DNA of 64,000 nt from Dyella jiangningensis (GCA_000632805.1 CP007444.1:3026772-3090771); one strand, 5' to 3'; shown: positions 16,303 to 26,311, counted from the first letter of the stretch. Notes: a model not told the origin generated them from the letters alone. Translations and numbers: made by a program.

Positions 16303-16776
16303 ATGAATCGCATGAAATCGAGGACGTCGCCTTTGAAGGGCATCGCACTGGCGTTGTTGCTGCTCCCCTTCAGCCACGCATTCGGCCAGGGCATTTCATC
16401 CCATGCGCTCACGCCCGCCGACAAGACGGCGGTGCGTCAGTACGTGATCACCGAGCCGGTATTCGACAAGGTGCGCGCAGCCAGCAAGGACGCCCAGGCC
16501 AAGGGGGTTGCGCTCAACCCGTTCAAACCGGGCGCGCACTCGCTCGACGAATCGGCAGCGGCGCTGGACGCACAACCCGCCGCGCACGACATCCTCAAGT
16601 CGCACGGACTCACGTCCCACGAATATGTGCTGACGAGCGCCGCCACGCTGGGCGCGGTAATGACGGTGAAATACGGCAACGCAAAATCCAAGAGTGGCGG
16701 CGATGAGTTGGTGAATCCGGCGAACATCGCCTTCGTGCAGAAACACATGAACGAACTCGGCGTCGACGACAACTGA
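16303..16776 (+). CDS. Exported protein of unknown function
   Basis: 157-aa predicted secreted protein. Start ATG 16303 has GGGAGAG upstream; the frame is open further but without a ribosome site. Signal peptide: residues 10-28 (GIALALLLLPFSHAFGQG). The mature protein is about 129 aa, soluble, with VRQYVITEPVFDKVRAASKD and AAHDILKSHGLTSHEYVLTS; this helical pattern occurs in small periplasmic proteins of Xanthomonadales but I do not recognise the family. Lies 46 nt after the OmpA-type gene, so likely co-transcribed. Confidence 0.75.
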   Translation: MNRMKSRTSPLKGIALALLLLPFSHAFGQGISSHALTPADKTAVRQYVITEPVFDKVRAASKDAQAKGVALNPFKPGAHSLDESAAALDAQPAAHDILKSHGLTSHEYVLTSAATLGAVMTVKYGNAKSKSGGDELVNPANIAFVQKHMNELGVDDN

Positions 16777-16873
16777 TCTGCCCGGCCATCCAACCGGGCT
16801 ACTTTCGCGCGATGCCATGGCCCGGCAGAATCTCCGTTCCGGCACTCGCAAGCCGGCACGCCACGAGGGAACG

Positions 16874-17554
16874 ATGAGCGACGATTTGCATTTTTCCAGC
16901 AACCACCGCGACCTGAGCGAGCAGTACGGCACCGGGTCGGGCTTTCAGTTCGAATTTTATTGCCAGTCGTGCAACGACACGTGGCGCTCGCCTTTTGCTC
17001 CCTACCGAAGCGGACAGGCTTCCGGCTGGGTCCGTGAGATCGGCAACTTCGCCAGCAACCTGCTGGGCGGGCTGGGCAGCGGCCTGGACAATGCGGTCGA
17101 CGGACTGGCAAAAGCCGGCTGGGGCGGTGCGCGCGACGAAGCGTTCAAAGAGGCCATCGCGGCCGCCCAGGCGCACTTCCATCGCTGCGCCAAGTGTCAC
17201 AACTACGTATGCGACCGCTGCTGGAGCACCGATAGCGGCCTTTGCCAGACCTGTGCACCCGACCTCTCCACGCAAGTGCAGGCGGCGCGTCATCAGGGCC
17301 AGCTCGAAGCAGCCATGGACAACGCGCGCGAGTTTGGCAAGGGACAGGCCGGACAGGTCGATGTTGCCACCGCCAAGCAGCTCGTGTGCCCGCAATGCGG
17401 CTGCGAAGCGCGTGGCGGCAAGTTCTGTCCGGATTGCGGATTCCGCCTCGCCGCACCGGATGAATGCGGTGCATGCCACGCCAAGCTTCCCGCGGGCAGT
17501 CGATTCTGCCCCGAATGCGGAGAACGCACCGGGGCATCACTGGCCAAGGCCTGA
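16874..17554 (+). CDS. Zinc-ribbon protein
   Basis: 226-aa cytoplasmic protein, start ATG 16874 with GAGGGA 6 nt upstream. Cys-x2-Cys pairs are arranged in several zinc ribbons: CQSC near residue 35; then CAKCHNYVCDRC and CQTC (residues 100-135); then CPQCGCEARGGKFCPDCGF and CGACHAKLPAGSRFCPECGE at the C-terminus, both of the double zinc-ribbon type. A Gly-rich helix (NLLGGLGSGLDNAVDGLAK) lies between the first and second clusters. Such proteins often act as adaptors; no ligand can be inferred. Last of three plus-strand genes. Confidence 0.8.
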   Translation: MSDDLHFSSNHRDLSEQYGTGSGFQFEFYCQSCNDTWRSPFAPYRSGQASGWVREIGNFASNLLGGLGSGLDNAVDGLAKAGWGGARDEAFKEAIAAAQAHFHRCAKCHNYVCDRCWSTDSGLCQTCAPDLSTQVQAARHQGQLEAAMDNAREFGKGQAGQVDVATAKQLVCPQCGCEARGGKFCPDCGFRLAAPDECGACHAKLPAGSRFCPECGERTGASLAKA

Positions 17555-17566
17555 CGGAAACGCGAT

Positions 17567-17603
17567 GCGCCTGCCGCGTCATCTCACGATGCGCGGCAGG
17601 CGC
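17567..17603. terminator. Long GC hairpin between convergent genes
   Basis: GCGCCTGCCGCG (17567-17578) pairs perfectly with CGCGGCAGGCGC (17592-17603), 13-nt loop. It lies between the zinc-ribbon gene and the M28 peptidase gene, converging on it. No U-tract on either side, so a Rho-independent role is uncertain. Confidence 0.45.
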
Positions 17604-17668
17604 CTGCGGCTGTCCATGCCCTGACGCCATCACCATCGCACCACAGAGCGCGATGGTGACCTGCCCGT

Positions 17669-19318
17669 TCAACGACCCGGTGCGCGGCCCGGGTGCGAGA
17701 TGAAGCGCGGTGGTGTGGATTCGTCGGCAAACTGCCAGGCGCTCAGGTAAGCCAGCTTCAGGATCTTCGCCATCTTCGGATAGTCGATCTTCTCGGCCGT
17801 ATCGCTGGGATGGTGATAGTCCGGGTGGAAGCCGGTGAACCACCAGAACGCCGGCACGTTGTGCAGCACGAACGGGAACTGGTCGGAGCGGAAGAACACG
17901 TTCAACGCGTACTCGTGGTCGAAGCGATCATCCAGCACCAGACCGACCTGCTCATTCTGCTTGGCGACCGTGTGCTGGTAATCGGGACTGTAGGCCGCGC
18001 CGATGAGGTTGAGCCGGTTGCTGGTATCGGCCGGCACGTCGATCAGACCGTCCGTCTGCTGGCTCGGCTTCTCGTCGCGGCCGATCATGTCGAAATTGAT
18101 CATGGCGCGCGTGGTGTCGAGCGGCCGCAGCGGATGCGCCGCCATGTAATAGGCGCCCAGCAGGCCGCGCTCTTCCGCCGCGAAGACCGCGAACAGGATC
18201 GAACGCTTCGGCTTGGCCGGATTCGCCGCGAACGCTCTCGCGAGCGTTACCACGCCCACGGTACCGGACGCATTGTCGTCCGCACCGTGCCAGATCTTGT
18301 CGCCACTCTGGCCGTCGTGGTCGTGATGGCCGCTGATGATGATGGTCTCCGGCGCCAGCTTCGGATCGCTGCCTTCCACCAGGCCCACCACATTCCAGGT
18401 GGTGGCCTCGCGGCGCGAGCTGTTGTGCAGGTGCAGGCTGATCGTGCCGTCCTGCAGGGCTTCCGAATGCGGCTTCAGGTCCTTGTCGATCGCACCCTGC
18501 AACGCCATCGGCGTTTCTCCGCCGGTACCGAGCAACTGCTCGGACACCGTCGACGAAATCACCATGGAGGGAATATGCACGGGGTTGTCCGCCAGCGCCT
18601 GCGCGGGAATTGGATTGGCGGAATGCTCCGCGTGATGGCCGATGCGCGTACGGATTTCCTGCGCGGAAGGATGATTGTGCGACGGCTCGGGAGCCAGCAG
18701 CACCGCCACCGCACCGTGTTCCTGCGCATTGAGGATTTTCACGTAGCTGGTGGCGTAACGGGTATTGCCGGTGCCGTTGAAGACGGAGTTCGCGTTCTTT
18801 TCCTGCGGCTCGTGATCGAACACCACGACGATCTTGCCCTTCACGTCCAGGCCGGCGTAGTCGTCATAACCGAGTTCCGGCGCGGTGATGCCGTAGCCGG
18901 CGAAAACGAGCGGCGCGTCGACATCGCGATCCTCGGGAAACGAGCCGGCGACATCCGGATCCTTCCACTCCACGACCTTGCCGTTACGCTTCATGGTGAG
19001 GCGCGTCGCTTTCGCATCCGGTCGGTATTCGATCAGCGGCACTGCCTGCAGATAGCTGGGCTTGCCATCGGCATCGGTGGCGGCGGGCTTGAGGCCTGCC
19101 TTCGCGAATTCGGACGCGATCCATTGCACGGCCGCGTCATCGCCCGGCTGCAGCGAAAGCCGGCCTTCGAGCGCATCAGAAGCGAGAAAACCGATATCGG
19201 CGCGCAGGTCGGTTTCGCGAATCTGGGCAAGGCCGGCCTGCTGTTGCAAAGAGGCGCCGGCGAAGGCCGTGGCCGAGAGCGTCGTGGCGAAGACAGCCGC
19301 GAGTAGCGTGCGAGACAT
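17669..19318 (-). CDS. M28 family metallopeptidase
   Basis: 549-aa secreted zinc aminopeptidase-like enzyme. Start ATG 19318 has GGGAG 5 nt upstream; the frame upstream of it is shadow. Signal peptide: MSRTLLAAVFATTLSATAFA. A PA-like domain (residues about 130-300) precedes the catalytic domain. Zinc ligands are visible in ISGHHDHDGQ (His and Asp), GADDNASGT (bridging Asp), FAAEERGLLG (Glu pair, general base and ligand) and NFDMIGRDE; the last His ligand is likely in YHHPSDTAEKIDY. Typical of periplasmic M28 peptidases in Xanthomonadales; the substrate is not known. Confidence 0.9.
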   Translation of the reverse strand: MSRTLLAAVFATTLSATAFAGASLQQQAGLAQIRETDLRADIGFLASDALEGRLSLQPGDDAAVQWIASEFAKAGLKPAATDADGKPSYLQAVPLIEYRPDAKATRLTMKRNGKVVEWKDPDVAGSFPEDRDVDAPLVFAGYGITAPELGYDDYAGLDVKGKIVVVFDHEPQEKNANSVFNGTGNTRYATSYVKILNAQEHGAVAVLLAPEPSHNHPSAQEIRTRIGHHAEHSANPIPAQALADNPVHIPSMVISSTVSEQLLGTGGETPMALQGAIDKDLKPHSEALQDGTISLHLHNSSRREATTWNVVGLVEGSDPKLAPETIIISGHHDHDGQSGDKIWHGADDNASGTVGVVTLARAFAANPAKPKRSILFAVFAAEERGLLGAYYMAAHPLRPLDTTRAMINFDMIGRDEKPSQQTDGLIDVPADTSNRLNLIGAAYSPDYQHTVAKQNEQVGLVLDDRFDHEYALNVFFRSDQFPFVLHNVPAFWWFTGFHPDYHHPSDTAEKIDYPKMAKILKLAYLSAWQFADESTPPRFISHPGRAPGR

Positions 19319-19403
19319 GGGGACTCCCGTGAAGTGGACTTCTGGATGTCTGGACTCCGCTGAGGGTGCCACGCCCCAAGCCCTTGGGCAAACCCGCGCC
19401 TCG

Positions 19404-20537
19404 TCAGCCGAGCAATTTCTCGCACACGGCCTGGTAAAGCGAGGGCAGCTTTTCGAGGTCGGCCACCGCCACGCACTCATCCACCTTGTGGATCGTTGCA
19501 TTCACCGGACCGAGTTCCACCACTTCGGCGCCCAGGGGGGCAATGAAACGGCCGTCCGACGTACCGCCGCCGGTGCTCTCTTCCGGCGAGATGCCGCACA
19601 GTTCTTCGCATACGGCGATCACCGCGTCCCGCACGGCACCACCAGGCGGAGTGAGGAACGGTTCGCCGGAAAGCGACCACTCGATCTGCCAGTCAAGGCC
19701 GTGCTTCGCAAGGATCGCTTCGGTGCGTGCCTGCAGATCTTCGGCACGGCTTGCGGTGCTGTAGCGAAAATTGATCAACGCCGTGAGCTGGCCGGGAATG
19801 ACGTTATTCGCGCCCGTGCCTGCATTGAGGTTGGATACCTGGAACGACGTGGGCGGGAAATCCTCGTTGCCTTCGTCCCATCGTTCGGCGGCAAGCTCGG
19901 CGAGCGCGGGCGCGAAGGCGTGGATCGGGTTCCTGGCTTTCTCAGGATAGGCCACGTGCCCTTGTATGCCCCGCACCATCAACGTGCCGGACAGCGAGCC
20001 GCGGCGCCCTACCCGAATCAGATCGCCCAGTTGCTCCTTCGAAGACGGCTCGCCCACGACGCACCAGTCGATGCGCTCGCCCTGTGCGCGGAAATGCTCG
20101 GCGACGCGGCGCACGCCATCCAAATTGTCCGGCCCTTCCTCGTCGCTGGTCAGCAGCAATCCCACGCGCCCGCGATGCTGTGGATGCCGCGTGACGAATG
20201 CTTCGAGTGCCACCACCATCGCTGCCACCGAGCCCTTCATGTCGGCCGTGCCGCGGCCGTACAGACGTCCGTCCCGAATGGATGGCTCAAACGGGTCGCT
20301 GCTCCAGGTGTCGACCGGACCGGTCGGTACCACGTCGGTGTGCCCGAGGAACACCAGGGTAGGCGCACCTTCGCCGTGCGTGGCCCAGAGGTTGTCGACC
20401 TCGCCATAGCGCAGCGACTCGCAGCGGAATCCGACCCGGGTGAGCCGCTCCGCAATCAATGCCTGGCAGTCGGCATCGTCCGGCGTTACCGAGCGGCGGC
20501 GGATCAGGTCACGGGTGAGTTCGAGCACATCGGTCAT
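19404..20537 (-). CDS. dapE: Succinyl-diaminopimelate desuccinylase
   Basis: Zinc enzyme of the succinylase branch of lysine/meso-diaminopimelate synthesis, hydrolysing N-succinyl-LL-DAP. 377 aa, matching the family (about 375). Start ATG 20537 ([12 protein letters not shown]); the open frame upstream is shadow. Motifs: [12 protein letters not shown] (His and Asp), [11 protein letters not shown] (bridging Asp), [13 protein letters not shown] (catalytic Glu), [21 protein letters not shown] and [11 protein letters not shown] (C-terminal His). dapD lies nearby in the same orientation but is separated by three genes. Confidence 0.97.
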   Translation of the reverse strand: MTDVLELTRDLIRRRSVTPDDADCQALIAERLTRVGFRCESLRYGEVDNLWATHGEGAPTLVFLGHTDVVPTGPVDTWSSDPFEPSIRDGRLYGRGTADMKGSVAAMVVALEAFVTRHPQHRGRVGLLLTSDEEGPDNLDGVRRVAEHFRAQGERIDWCVVGEPSSKEQLGDLIRVGRRGSLSGTLMVRGIQGHVAYPEKARNPIHAFAPALAELAAERWDEGNEDFPPTSFQVSNLNAGTGANNVIPGQLTALINFRYSTASRAEDLQARTEAILAKHGLDWQIEWSLSGEPFLTPPGGAVRDAVIAVCEELCGISPEESTGGGTSDGRFIAPLGAEVVELGPVNATIHKVDECVAVADLEKLPSLYQAVCEKLLG

Positions 20538-20596
20538 GGCATACGGGTCGCGATAGAAGGCTGCCACAGCATACCAAGCAGCGATGCGTGCGCCCG

Positions 20597-21658
20597 TCAG
20601 CCGGAGATCGCCGCGCCGAGCAGATGTCCGACCAGGTACGTGATGGCGCTCGCCGAAAGCGTGATGCCTACCTGTCGCGCGATGGAGAACAGCAGGCCAC
20701 GGCCGGTGAACAGGGAGGTGCCCAGCGCGATCAGCACGAGCCCGATGAAGGTCGACGCGATGCTTACCGCCAGCGCCTCTTTTCCGTGCAGCACGAAGTA
20801 CGGCGCCACCGGAAAGATCGCGCCAAAGGCAAACAGGCAGAACGAGGAAATGGATGCGCTCCACGCCGAGCCGCCGAGATCCGCAGGGTCCACGCCCAGG
20901 TCTTCGCGCACCATCGTGTCCAATGCCGCACGCGGCGTATCGAGCAGATGCTTGGCCAATGCGTCCGCCGCCTTGGCATCCAGGCCTTTCTCGCGGTATG
21001 TGCGCGCCAGATATTGCAGGCCATCTTCGGGCGCCACTGCCAGGCGCTCCGCGCGCTCGGTGATCTGCGCTTGATAGAACTCGCGCGAACTGTTTACCGA
21101 CAGCCATTCACCCAAGGCCATGGAGCAGGCGCCGGCCACGAGGCCTGCGAGGCCTGCCAGCAGCACGGCGTGATCGCCGGTCGACGCGCCGGCCATGCCC
21201 ATCACCAGGCTGGTATTGGAAACGAGCCCGTCGTTTGCGCCGAGCACCGCCGCGCGCAGGGTATTGCCGCTCTGCGTGGCGTGCCTTCCATGCTGCATCG
21301 GCAAGGCGTCATCGGCAAAGTGATTGCGCTGGCCCTGTCGATCCACCGGTGTCGCCAGGTGATCGGCGTGCTCCATGCGCACGACCGTCGGCATGACGAA
21401 TTCCGTGCCGAACCGCGCGGCCAGCCAGCTCAGCACATGCACGCGCAAGCTGACGCGCGGCGTCGGCACGGCTTCTCCGTGTTCGCGTAGTCGCGCTTCC
21501 CAAAACCCCGCATTGGTCTGCTCGATGTCCGCGATGCGGCGATACGCGGTCGCCAGGCGTTCGTTGCGCGCGAGCTTGGCGAGCCGTCCATACAACACGG
21601 CGTTGTCGCGCTCAATGCGCAAGTTGCTCTTGAAGCGCTGCGTGCGATGCCTGCTCAT
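20597..21658 (-). CDS. Ferritin-like/VIT1-CCC1 family transporter
   Basis: 353-aa fusion of an N-terminal ferritin-like helical domain (residues 1-140) and a C-terminal VIT1/CCC1 iron or manganese transporter (four to five membrane helices from about residue 145). Start ATG 21658, after GGGAAAGG. The N-part reads [16 protein letters not shown] and [19 protein letters not shown]; the usual E-x-x-H of diiron proteins is E-x-x-N here (EQTN). The transporter shows [20 protein letters not shown] and [13 protein letters not shown], diagnostic of the family. Predicted to export Fe or Mn across the inner membrane; direction is not certain. Confidence 0.88.
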   Translation of the reverse strand: MSRHRTQRFKSNLRIERDNAVLYGRLAKLARNERLATAYRRIADIEQTNAGFWEARLREHGEAVPTPRVSLRVHVLSWLAARFGTEFVMPTVVRMEHADHLATPVDRQGQRNHFADDALPMQHGRHATQSGNTLRAAVLGANDGLVSNTSLVMGMAGASTGDHAVLLAGLAGLVAGACSMALGEWLSVNSSREFYQAQITERAERLAVAPEDGLQYLARTYREKGLDAKAADALAKHLLDTPRAALDTMVREDLGVDPADLGGSAWSASISSFCLFAFGAIFPVAPYFVLHGKEALAVSIASTFIGLVLIALGTSLFTGRGLLFSIARQVGITLSASAITYLVGHLLGAAISG

Positions 21659-21674
21659 GCCTTTCCCAGGTAGT

Positions 21675-22172
21675 TCATTCGTCCAACGGATCGTCGCGCT
21701 GACCGAGATAAACCAGCGCTGCCAACAATACGACCACGAAGCGGAACGCACTCTCCAGTCCGTTCCACTGCGAAGACATCCACATGCCGAACCATTCGCC
21801 ACCCACAGCCATGAAGCCACCCAGCCACAACATCAGACCGGTGGTGACACCAAGCACGCCCAGGCGCTTTGCGCGATGGAACGTCTCGCTGCGCCCCATG
21901 CGGGTGCGCCAAAGACGCCAGGCGCCGAGGCTGCACAGGATCGCGGCGAAGGTTTCCGCGGCGATGATCAGCGCGTAGGCCGCGCGCTGCAGCCATGGCG
22001 ACGTGATGGCGCGATAGTGGATGCCTGCCCCCGGGAAGATCGTGTCCATCGCCAGCACGTGCTGCACGAAAGGCCAGTTGCTGCCGTAATCGGTGAGGTT
22101 GCCGAAGGCCACGAGCGCCAGCCACAACGCGATGGCGGCCATCAGCAGGATCTTGGACAGGCGCACCACCAT
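21675..22172 (-). CDS. DUF2165 membrane protein
   Basis: 165-aa inner-membrane protein with four predicted helices (residues 5-25, 65-90, 100-120, 135-155). The N-terminal FGNLTDYGSNWPFVQHVLAM is typical of DUF2165, as is HYRAITSPWLQRAAYALI and GGEWFGMWMSSQWNGLESAFR near the C-terminus. Function unknown. Followed 16 nt later by the VIT-family gene, so probably in the same transcript. Confidence 0.85.
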   Translation of the reverse strand: MVVRLSKILLMAAIALWLALVAFGNLTDYGSNWPFVQHVLAMDTIFPGAGIHYRAITSPWLQRAAYALIIAAETFAAILCSLGAWRLWRTRMGRSETFHRAKRLGVLGVTTGLMLWLGGFMAVGGEWFGMWMSSQWNGLESAFRFVVVLLAALVYLGQRDDPLDE

Positions 22173-22185
22173 GGAGCGCCTCCCC

Positions 22186-22542
22186 TCAGCGTCCGAACAG
22201 CTTCTTGAAGCCGTTGTCGGTGAAACCGACGCTGACCGAACCGTCTTCCTGCAGCACTACAGGCCGGCGTACCAGCGCGGGATATTCCTTGAGCAGCAGC
22301 GTCCACTCCGGATCACTGCCCGGGTTCTTGCGCTGCGGCAGCAGATTGCGCCAGGTGGTCGACGACTTGTTGACCAGTTTTTCCCAGCTGCCCAATTGCT
22401 GCGCCCAAGTCTTGAGCGTCGCTGCCGGCACCGGATTCGCGCGATAGTCAACGAAGGTGTATGGCACCTCGAAACGGTCCAGCCAGTTGCGCGCCTTACG
22501 GCAGGTATCGCAGGTGGTGAGGCCGTACAGGGTCACGCTCAT
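22186..22542 (-). CDS. yffB: ArsC/Spx-family reductase-like protein
   Basis: 118-aa thioredoxin-fold protein of the ArsC/YffB family. The N-terminal [18 protein letters not shown] has the active-site Cys-x-x-Cys, and the end reads [14 protein letters not shown] and [12 protein letters not shown] as in YffB-type sequences. Probably a glutathione-dependent thiol reductase; the physiological substrate is unknown. The start ATG overlaps the dapD stop by 4 nt (22539-22542), which matches the dapD-yffB-dapE neighbourhood seen in many proteobacteria. Confidence 0.9.
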   Translation of the reverse strand: MSVTLYGLTTCDTCRKARNWLDRFEVPYTFVDYRANPVPAATLKTWAQQLGSWEKLVNKSSTTWRNLLPQRKNPGSDPEWTLLLKEYPALVRRPVVLQEDGSVSVGFTDNGFKKLFGR

Positions 22543-23366
22543 TCGGCGCTCCGCAGCAGTTCGTTGATACCGGTCTTGCTGCGCGTCTTCTCATCCACCT
22601 GCTTGACGATGATCGCCGCATACAGGCTGTGCGTGCCGTCTTTCGAAGGCAGGCTGCCAGCGACGACCACGCTACCCGCCGGCACGCGGCCGTAGCTGAC
22701 CTCACCGGTGGCGCGGTTGTAGATGCGGGTGGACTGGCCCAGGAACACGCCCATGCCGATCACGCTGCCCTTCTCCACGATCACGCCTTCGACCACTTCC
22801 GAACGCGCACCGATGAAGCAGTTGTCTTCGATGATGGTCGGGTTGGCCTGCAGGGGCTCCAGCACGCCGCCGATGCCCACGCCGCCGGACAGATGCACGC
22901 CCGCGCCGATCTGCGCGCACGAACCCACCGTGGCCCAGGTGTCGACCATCGTGCCCGCGCCCACGTAGGCACCGATGTTCACGTAGCTCGGCATCAGCAC
23001 GGCGTCCTTGGCCACGTGCGCGCCACGGCGCACCAATGCGCCCGGCACCACGCGGGCACCAAGACCCTGCAGCTCGGCATCGTTGCCATGCGCGAAGCGC
23101 AGCGGCACCTTGTCGAACGCCAGCGCCGGGCCGCCGTCGACGACCTGGTTGCCGTTGATGCGGAAATACAGCAGCACCGCTTTCTTGATCCACTGGTTCA
23201 CCGTCCAGCCACCCTTCCCGTCCGGCTCGGCCACGCGACGCTCGCCGCTTTCCAGCAGGTTGATGACCTGCTCCACGGCCGGACGCAGGTGCGTCTCGAT
23301 CTCTGCCTGGGTCAGTTCGTTGCGACGCTCAAAGGCGTCCTCGATGAGGGACTCGATGCTTTGCAT
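22539..23366 (-). CDS. dapD: 2,3,4,5-tetrahydropyridine-2,6-dicarboxylate N-succinyltransferase
   Basis: Transfers succinyl from succinyl-CoA to tetrahydrodipicolinate in diaminopimelate/lysine synthesis. 275 aa, matching E. coli DapD (274). Start ATG 23366 ([15 protein letters not shown]); upstream frame is shadow. The N-terminal helical domain leads into a left-handed beta helix of hexapeptide repeats ([40 protein letters not shown] and following), and it ends NELLRSAE. Cotranscribed with the ArsC-like gene. Confidence 0.97.
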   Translation of the reverse strand: MQSIESLIEDAFERRNELTQAEIETHLRPAVEQVINLLESGERRVAEPDGKGGWTVNQWIKKAVLLYFRINGNQVVDGGPALAFDKVPLRFAHGNDAELQGLGARVVPGALVRRGAHVAKDAVLMPSYVNIGAYVGAGTMVDTWATVGSCAQIGAGVHLSGGVGIGGVLEPLQANPTIIEDNCFIGARSEVVEGVIVEKGSVIGMGVFLGQSTRIYNRATGEVSYGRVPAGSVVVAGSLPSKDGTHSLYAAIIVKQVDEKTRSKTGINELLRSAE

Positions 23367-23507
23367 GGGGTGTTTCGCAGGACTGAGTGGATACCCGCGA
23401 ATGCTAACGCAGGCACAGGGCCGTCGTAACGAAAATGATCCTGCTTCCGTCAAAAAACACCATTCGATGGCGGTCTTTTCGCAGTACCCGCCTGCCGGCT
23501 GACGCCT

Positions 23508-26195
23508 TCAGGCGGCCCTGCTGGTTCCCAGCCGATCGAGCAAGGCATGCAGGAGCTTGTCCTGCTGGTCGATGCCGAGCGGTGCATCGTGGCGATTGGT
23601 GATCAGGAAGAAATCCTCCACGCGCTCGCCGAAGGTGGCGATGCGCGCGTCATGCACGCGGACAGCCGATTCGAACATCACTTGCGCCACCGCGGCGAGC
23701 AGTCCCGGGCGATCGCTGCACACCAGCGCCAGCCGTGTTCGCCCGCTCACGGTGCTGAACGAAATCTTTGGCGCCGCCTGGAAGTGCTTGAGATGGCGCG
23801 ACATGCTGCGTCGCGAGGGCTGGTGAATATGCCCAGGCTGCGAAAGCGCGCGGTGCAGGCGCTGCTTCAGTTCTTCGGCACGCTCGGCCGAGGCCGGCTG
23901 TTGCGACTCCGACTCCAGCAACAGGAAAGTATCCAGCGCCATGCCCGTCGACGAACTCAGGATGCGTGCCTCCATCACCGAGAAATGCAGACGATCGAGC
24001 ATGATCGCCACCGCGGCGAACAGGCCGTCGCGATCAGGCGTATAGACGAACAATTCGGTCGTGCCACGCACCGATTGCGGATGCACCGCGACCAGCGGCG
24101 TGGCCCCCCGCGCGTCGAGGATGGCGGCTGTTTGCCAGGCGATCTGCTCGGGTCGATGGCGCAGGAAGCTCTGCTCCGGAAAACCGCGCCACACCCGCGC
24201 AAGCGCATCGGACGCATAGCCCTCTTTCGCGAGAATCGCCTGTGCCTGCTCGCGACAGGCAGCAACACGAGCCGCGGCATCGGATGGAAGTTCGTCCTCG
24301 CTGCGCAGTGCATAACGTGTGGCCGTATAGAGGTCCGCCAGAAGGCGATCCTTCCATCCGTTCCAAAGCTTGGGACTGGTGCCGATGATGTCGGCGATGG
24401 TAAGCAGGTAAAGGTAATCCAGCCGCTCACCGTCGCCCACGGTCTCCGCAAAGCGGTGCACCACGTCCGGGTCGGTGATGTCCTGGCGCTGCGCCGTGGT
24501 GCTCATCAGCAGATGCCAGCGCACCAGCCACGCCACCAGTTGCATGTCTTCTTCCGGCAGCTCCAGGCGCTTGCCGAACGCCAGCGCCTCTTCCTCGCCG
24601 AGCACCGAATGATCGCCGCCACGCCCCTTGGCGATGTCGTGGAAGAGCGCAGCCAGCAGCAGCAGTTCCGGCTTGGGCAGCGCGGGCCAGATTTCGCAGG
24701 CGATCGGAAACTCCGTGGCCGCCCCGGGATCGGCAAAGCGCGCGACGTTGCGAAGCACGCGCAGCGTGTGCTCATCCACGGTGTACACGTGGAACAGGTC
24801 GTACTGCATGCGACCGAACACCTTGCCGAACGCGGGCAGGATCGCCGCGAGCAGGCCGTGGCGATTCATTCGCCACAACGCTTCCACGGCCGGCGCACCC
24901 AGGCGCAGCAAGCGCAGGAACGCGGCCAGCACGTCGCGATCATCGCCCAGCGAACCATCCAGCACCGCCGCGGCCTGATGCATGCGCCGCATGGTGTCCG
25001 CAGTGAAGCCGGTGATACCCGGCTCGCCGAGTCGTGCGATGAAGGCTTCGACCAGCGCTGCATGACGGCGCATGAAGATATCGGGATCGCGTGCAGCGAT
25101 GCGCTTGCCGTACCGCACGAAATCCTCGCCTACCGGCTGTGCCGCGGTTGGCGGCTCCAGCATTTCCTCGAAACGCTCGGCAATCTGCACACCCAGGCGC
25201 TCGACTTGGCTGGCTGCGCGGTAGTAACCCTGCATGAACTGTTCGACGCCGAGGTTCTTCTCATGCTCATCCTGGAAACCAAGGCTCGCGGCGAGCGCGC
25301 GCTGGTAGTCAAACAGCAGGCGCTCCTCGGCACGGCCCGCTTCCAGATGCAGCGCGAAGCGGTAGCGGCGCAGCGTTGCCTCGGACTGCTCCAGCGAATC
25401 CTTTTCCGCAGGATCGAGCAAGCCTTCGGCCACCATGTCGTCGAAATCATCCGCATGCGCAAGGCGTCTTCCCAACCAGCGCAGCGAATCGAGCGTGCGC
25501 AGTCCGCCCGGACCATCCTTCAGATTGGGCTCGAGGTTGTACGCCGTGTCGTTGTAACGCGCATGCCGCGCATCGCGTTCGGCCAGTCGCACGGCGAGAT
25601 AGGCCGCAGGCGGCCACAGCGCCGGATCGTTGATGATGGCGCCCAGCCCTTCTTCCATCGCCGGATCGCCAACCAGTCGTCGCGCATCGAGCAGGCTGGT
25701 GAAGACGCTGGCGTCCTGCGCAGCCAGCGCACGACATTGCGCGAGATCGCGCACCGCATGACCCACCTTGAGGCCGATGTCCCACAGCGTGGCGAAGCAC
25801 TGCTCCAGCGCACGCAGGCGCGCCGGCTCGGAAGGCCCGACCAGCGCCAGCAGATCGACGTCCGAATGCGGAAACAGCAAACCTCGTCCGAAGCCACCGA
25901 CGGCGAACAGCGCGGCGTCGTTCACCTCACCGAGGCACGCCGTCCACACATGCACCACGATGCGCTGCACCGACTCGCTGCGCCGATGAGCCAACGCAGT
26001 AGCGTCGGCGCCCTGCCGAAACGCCGTCGCCAGCGCACGATCCACATCCCCCAGCAGCTGGCGCAATGCCCGCCGCGCATCGCTCGACACGCCCGAACGC
26101 GGCACGACGATGGGCAGACGAGGCAAGGGAGGCAGCACGATCGGAGCGACAGGCATGGTCAGCGGGCGCGTGTGGCAGTGCAGCAAGTCTGCCAT
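23508..26195 (-). CDS. glnD: Bifunctional PII uridylyltransferase/uridylyl-removing enzyme
   Basis: Sensor of glutamine that uridylylates/deuridylylates PII proteins. 895 aa (E. coli 890). The nucleotidyltransferase motif is at residues about 99-115 (VGGFGRGLLFPHSDVDLL, with the catalytic SDVD). The HD phosphohydrolase site is near residue 519 (LFHDIAKGRGGDHS). Two C-terminal ACT domains follow, one around ELFVYTPDRDGLFAAVAIML and one around LALVCSDRPGLLAAVAQVMF. Either the ATG at 26195 or the one 13 codons later (MPVAPIV) may be the start. Lies upstream of dapD, separated by 141 nt; map is further upstream across a repeat-rich gap. Confidence 0.97.
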   Translation of the reverse strand: MADLLHCHTRPLTMPVAPIVLPPLPRLPIVVPRSGVSSDARRALRQLLGDVDRALATAFRQGADATALAHRRSESVQRIVVHVWTACLGEVNDAALFAVGGFGRGLLFPHSDVDLLALVGPSEPARLRALEQCFATLWDIGLKVGHAVRDLAQCRALAAQDASVFTSLLDARRLVGDPAMEEGLGAIINDPALWPPAAYLAVRLAERDARHARYNDTAYNLEPNLKDGPGGLRTLDSLRWLGRRLAHADDFDDMVAEGLLDPAEKDSLEQSEATLRRYRFALHLEAGRAEERLLFDYQRALAASLGFQDEHEKNLGVEQFMQGYYRAASQVERLGVQIAERFEEMLEPPTAAQPVGEDFVRYGKRIAARDPDIFMRRHAALVEAFIARLGEPGITGFTADTMRRMHQAAAVLDGSLGDDRDVLAAFLRLLRLGAPAVEALWRMNRHGLLAAILPAFGKVFGRMQYDLFHVYTVDEHTLRVLRNVARFADPGAATEFPIACEIWPALPKPELLLLAALFHDIAKGRGGDHSVLGEEEALAFGKRLELPEEDMQLVAWLVRWHLLMSTTAQRQDITDPDVVHRFAETVGDGERLDYLYLLTIADIIGTSPKLWNGWKDRLLADLYTATRYALRSEDELPSDAAARVAACREQAQAILAKEGYASDALARVWRGFPEQSFLRHRPEQIAWQTAAILDARGATPLVAVHPQSVRGTTELFVYTPDRDGLFAAVAIMLDRLHFSVMEARILSSSTGMALDTFLLLESESQQPASAERAEELKQRLHRALSQPGHIHQPSRRSMSRHLKHFQAAPKISFSTVSGRTRLALVCSDRPGLLAAVAQVMFESAVRVHDARIATFGERVEDFFLITNRHDAPLGIDQQDKLLHALLDRLGTSRAA

Positions 26196-26264
26196 GCATG
26201 GCGGCTAGAAGGGGTCATGCGTTGATGAAATTCGTGGCGAGACAGCCAAGCCCCATGCAAGCCC

Positions 26265-26311
26265 CTCCCCTCACCCCGGCCCTCTCCCCGGAGGGGAGAG
26301 GGAGAAGGCGC
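26265..26311. repeat. Dispersed CCCTCTCCC hairpin repeat, copy 1
   Basis: A run of CCCTCACCCCGG followed by CCCTCTCCCC, loop, GGGGAGAGGG and GAGAAGG. The same layout recurs at 31595-31639 upstream of frr. The two arms can form a stable hairpin. Widespread intergenic copies of this motif are known in many proteobacteria; function unknown. Confidence 0.7.

Noticed and set aside
19062-21074. A 670-codon plus-strand open frame across dapE and the VIT gene.
   Set aside because: It spans two well-supported genes on the other strand and their gap; no domain.
23547-26225. A long open frame on the plus strand opposite glnD (almost 900 codons).
   Set aside because: High-GC antisense shadow: composition is Arg/His/Gln-rich with no domain, no ribosome site, and glnD on the other strand is full length with all motifs.
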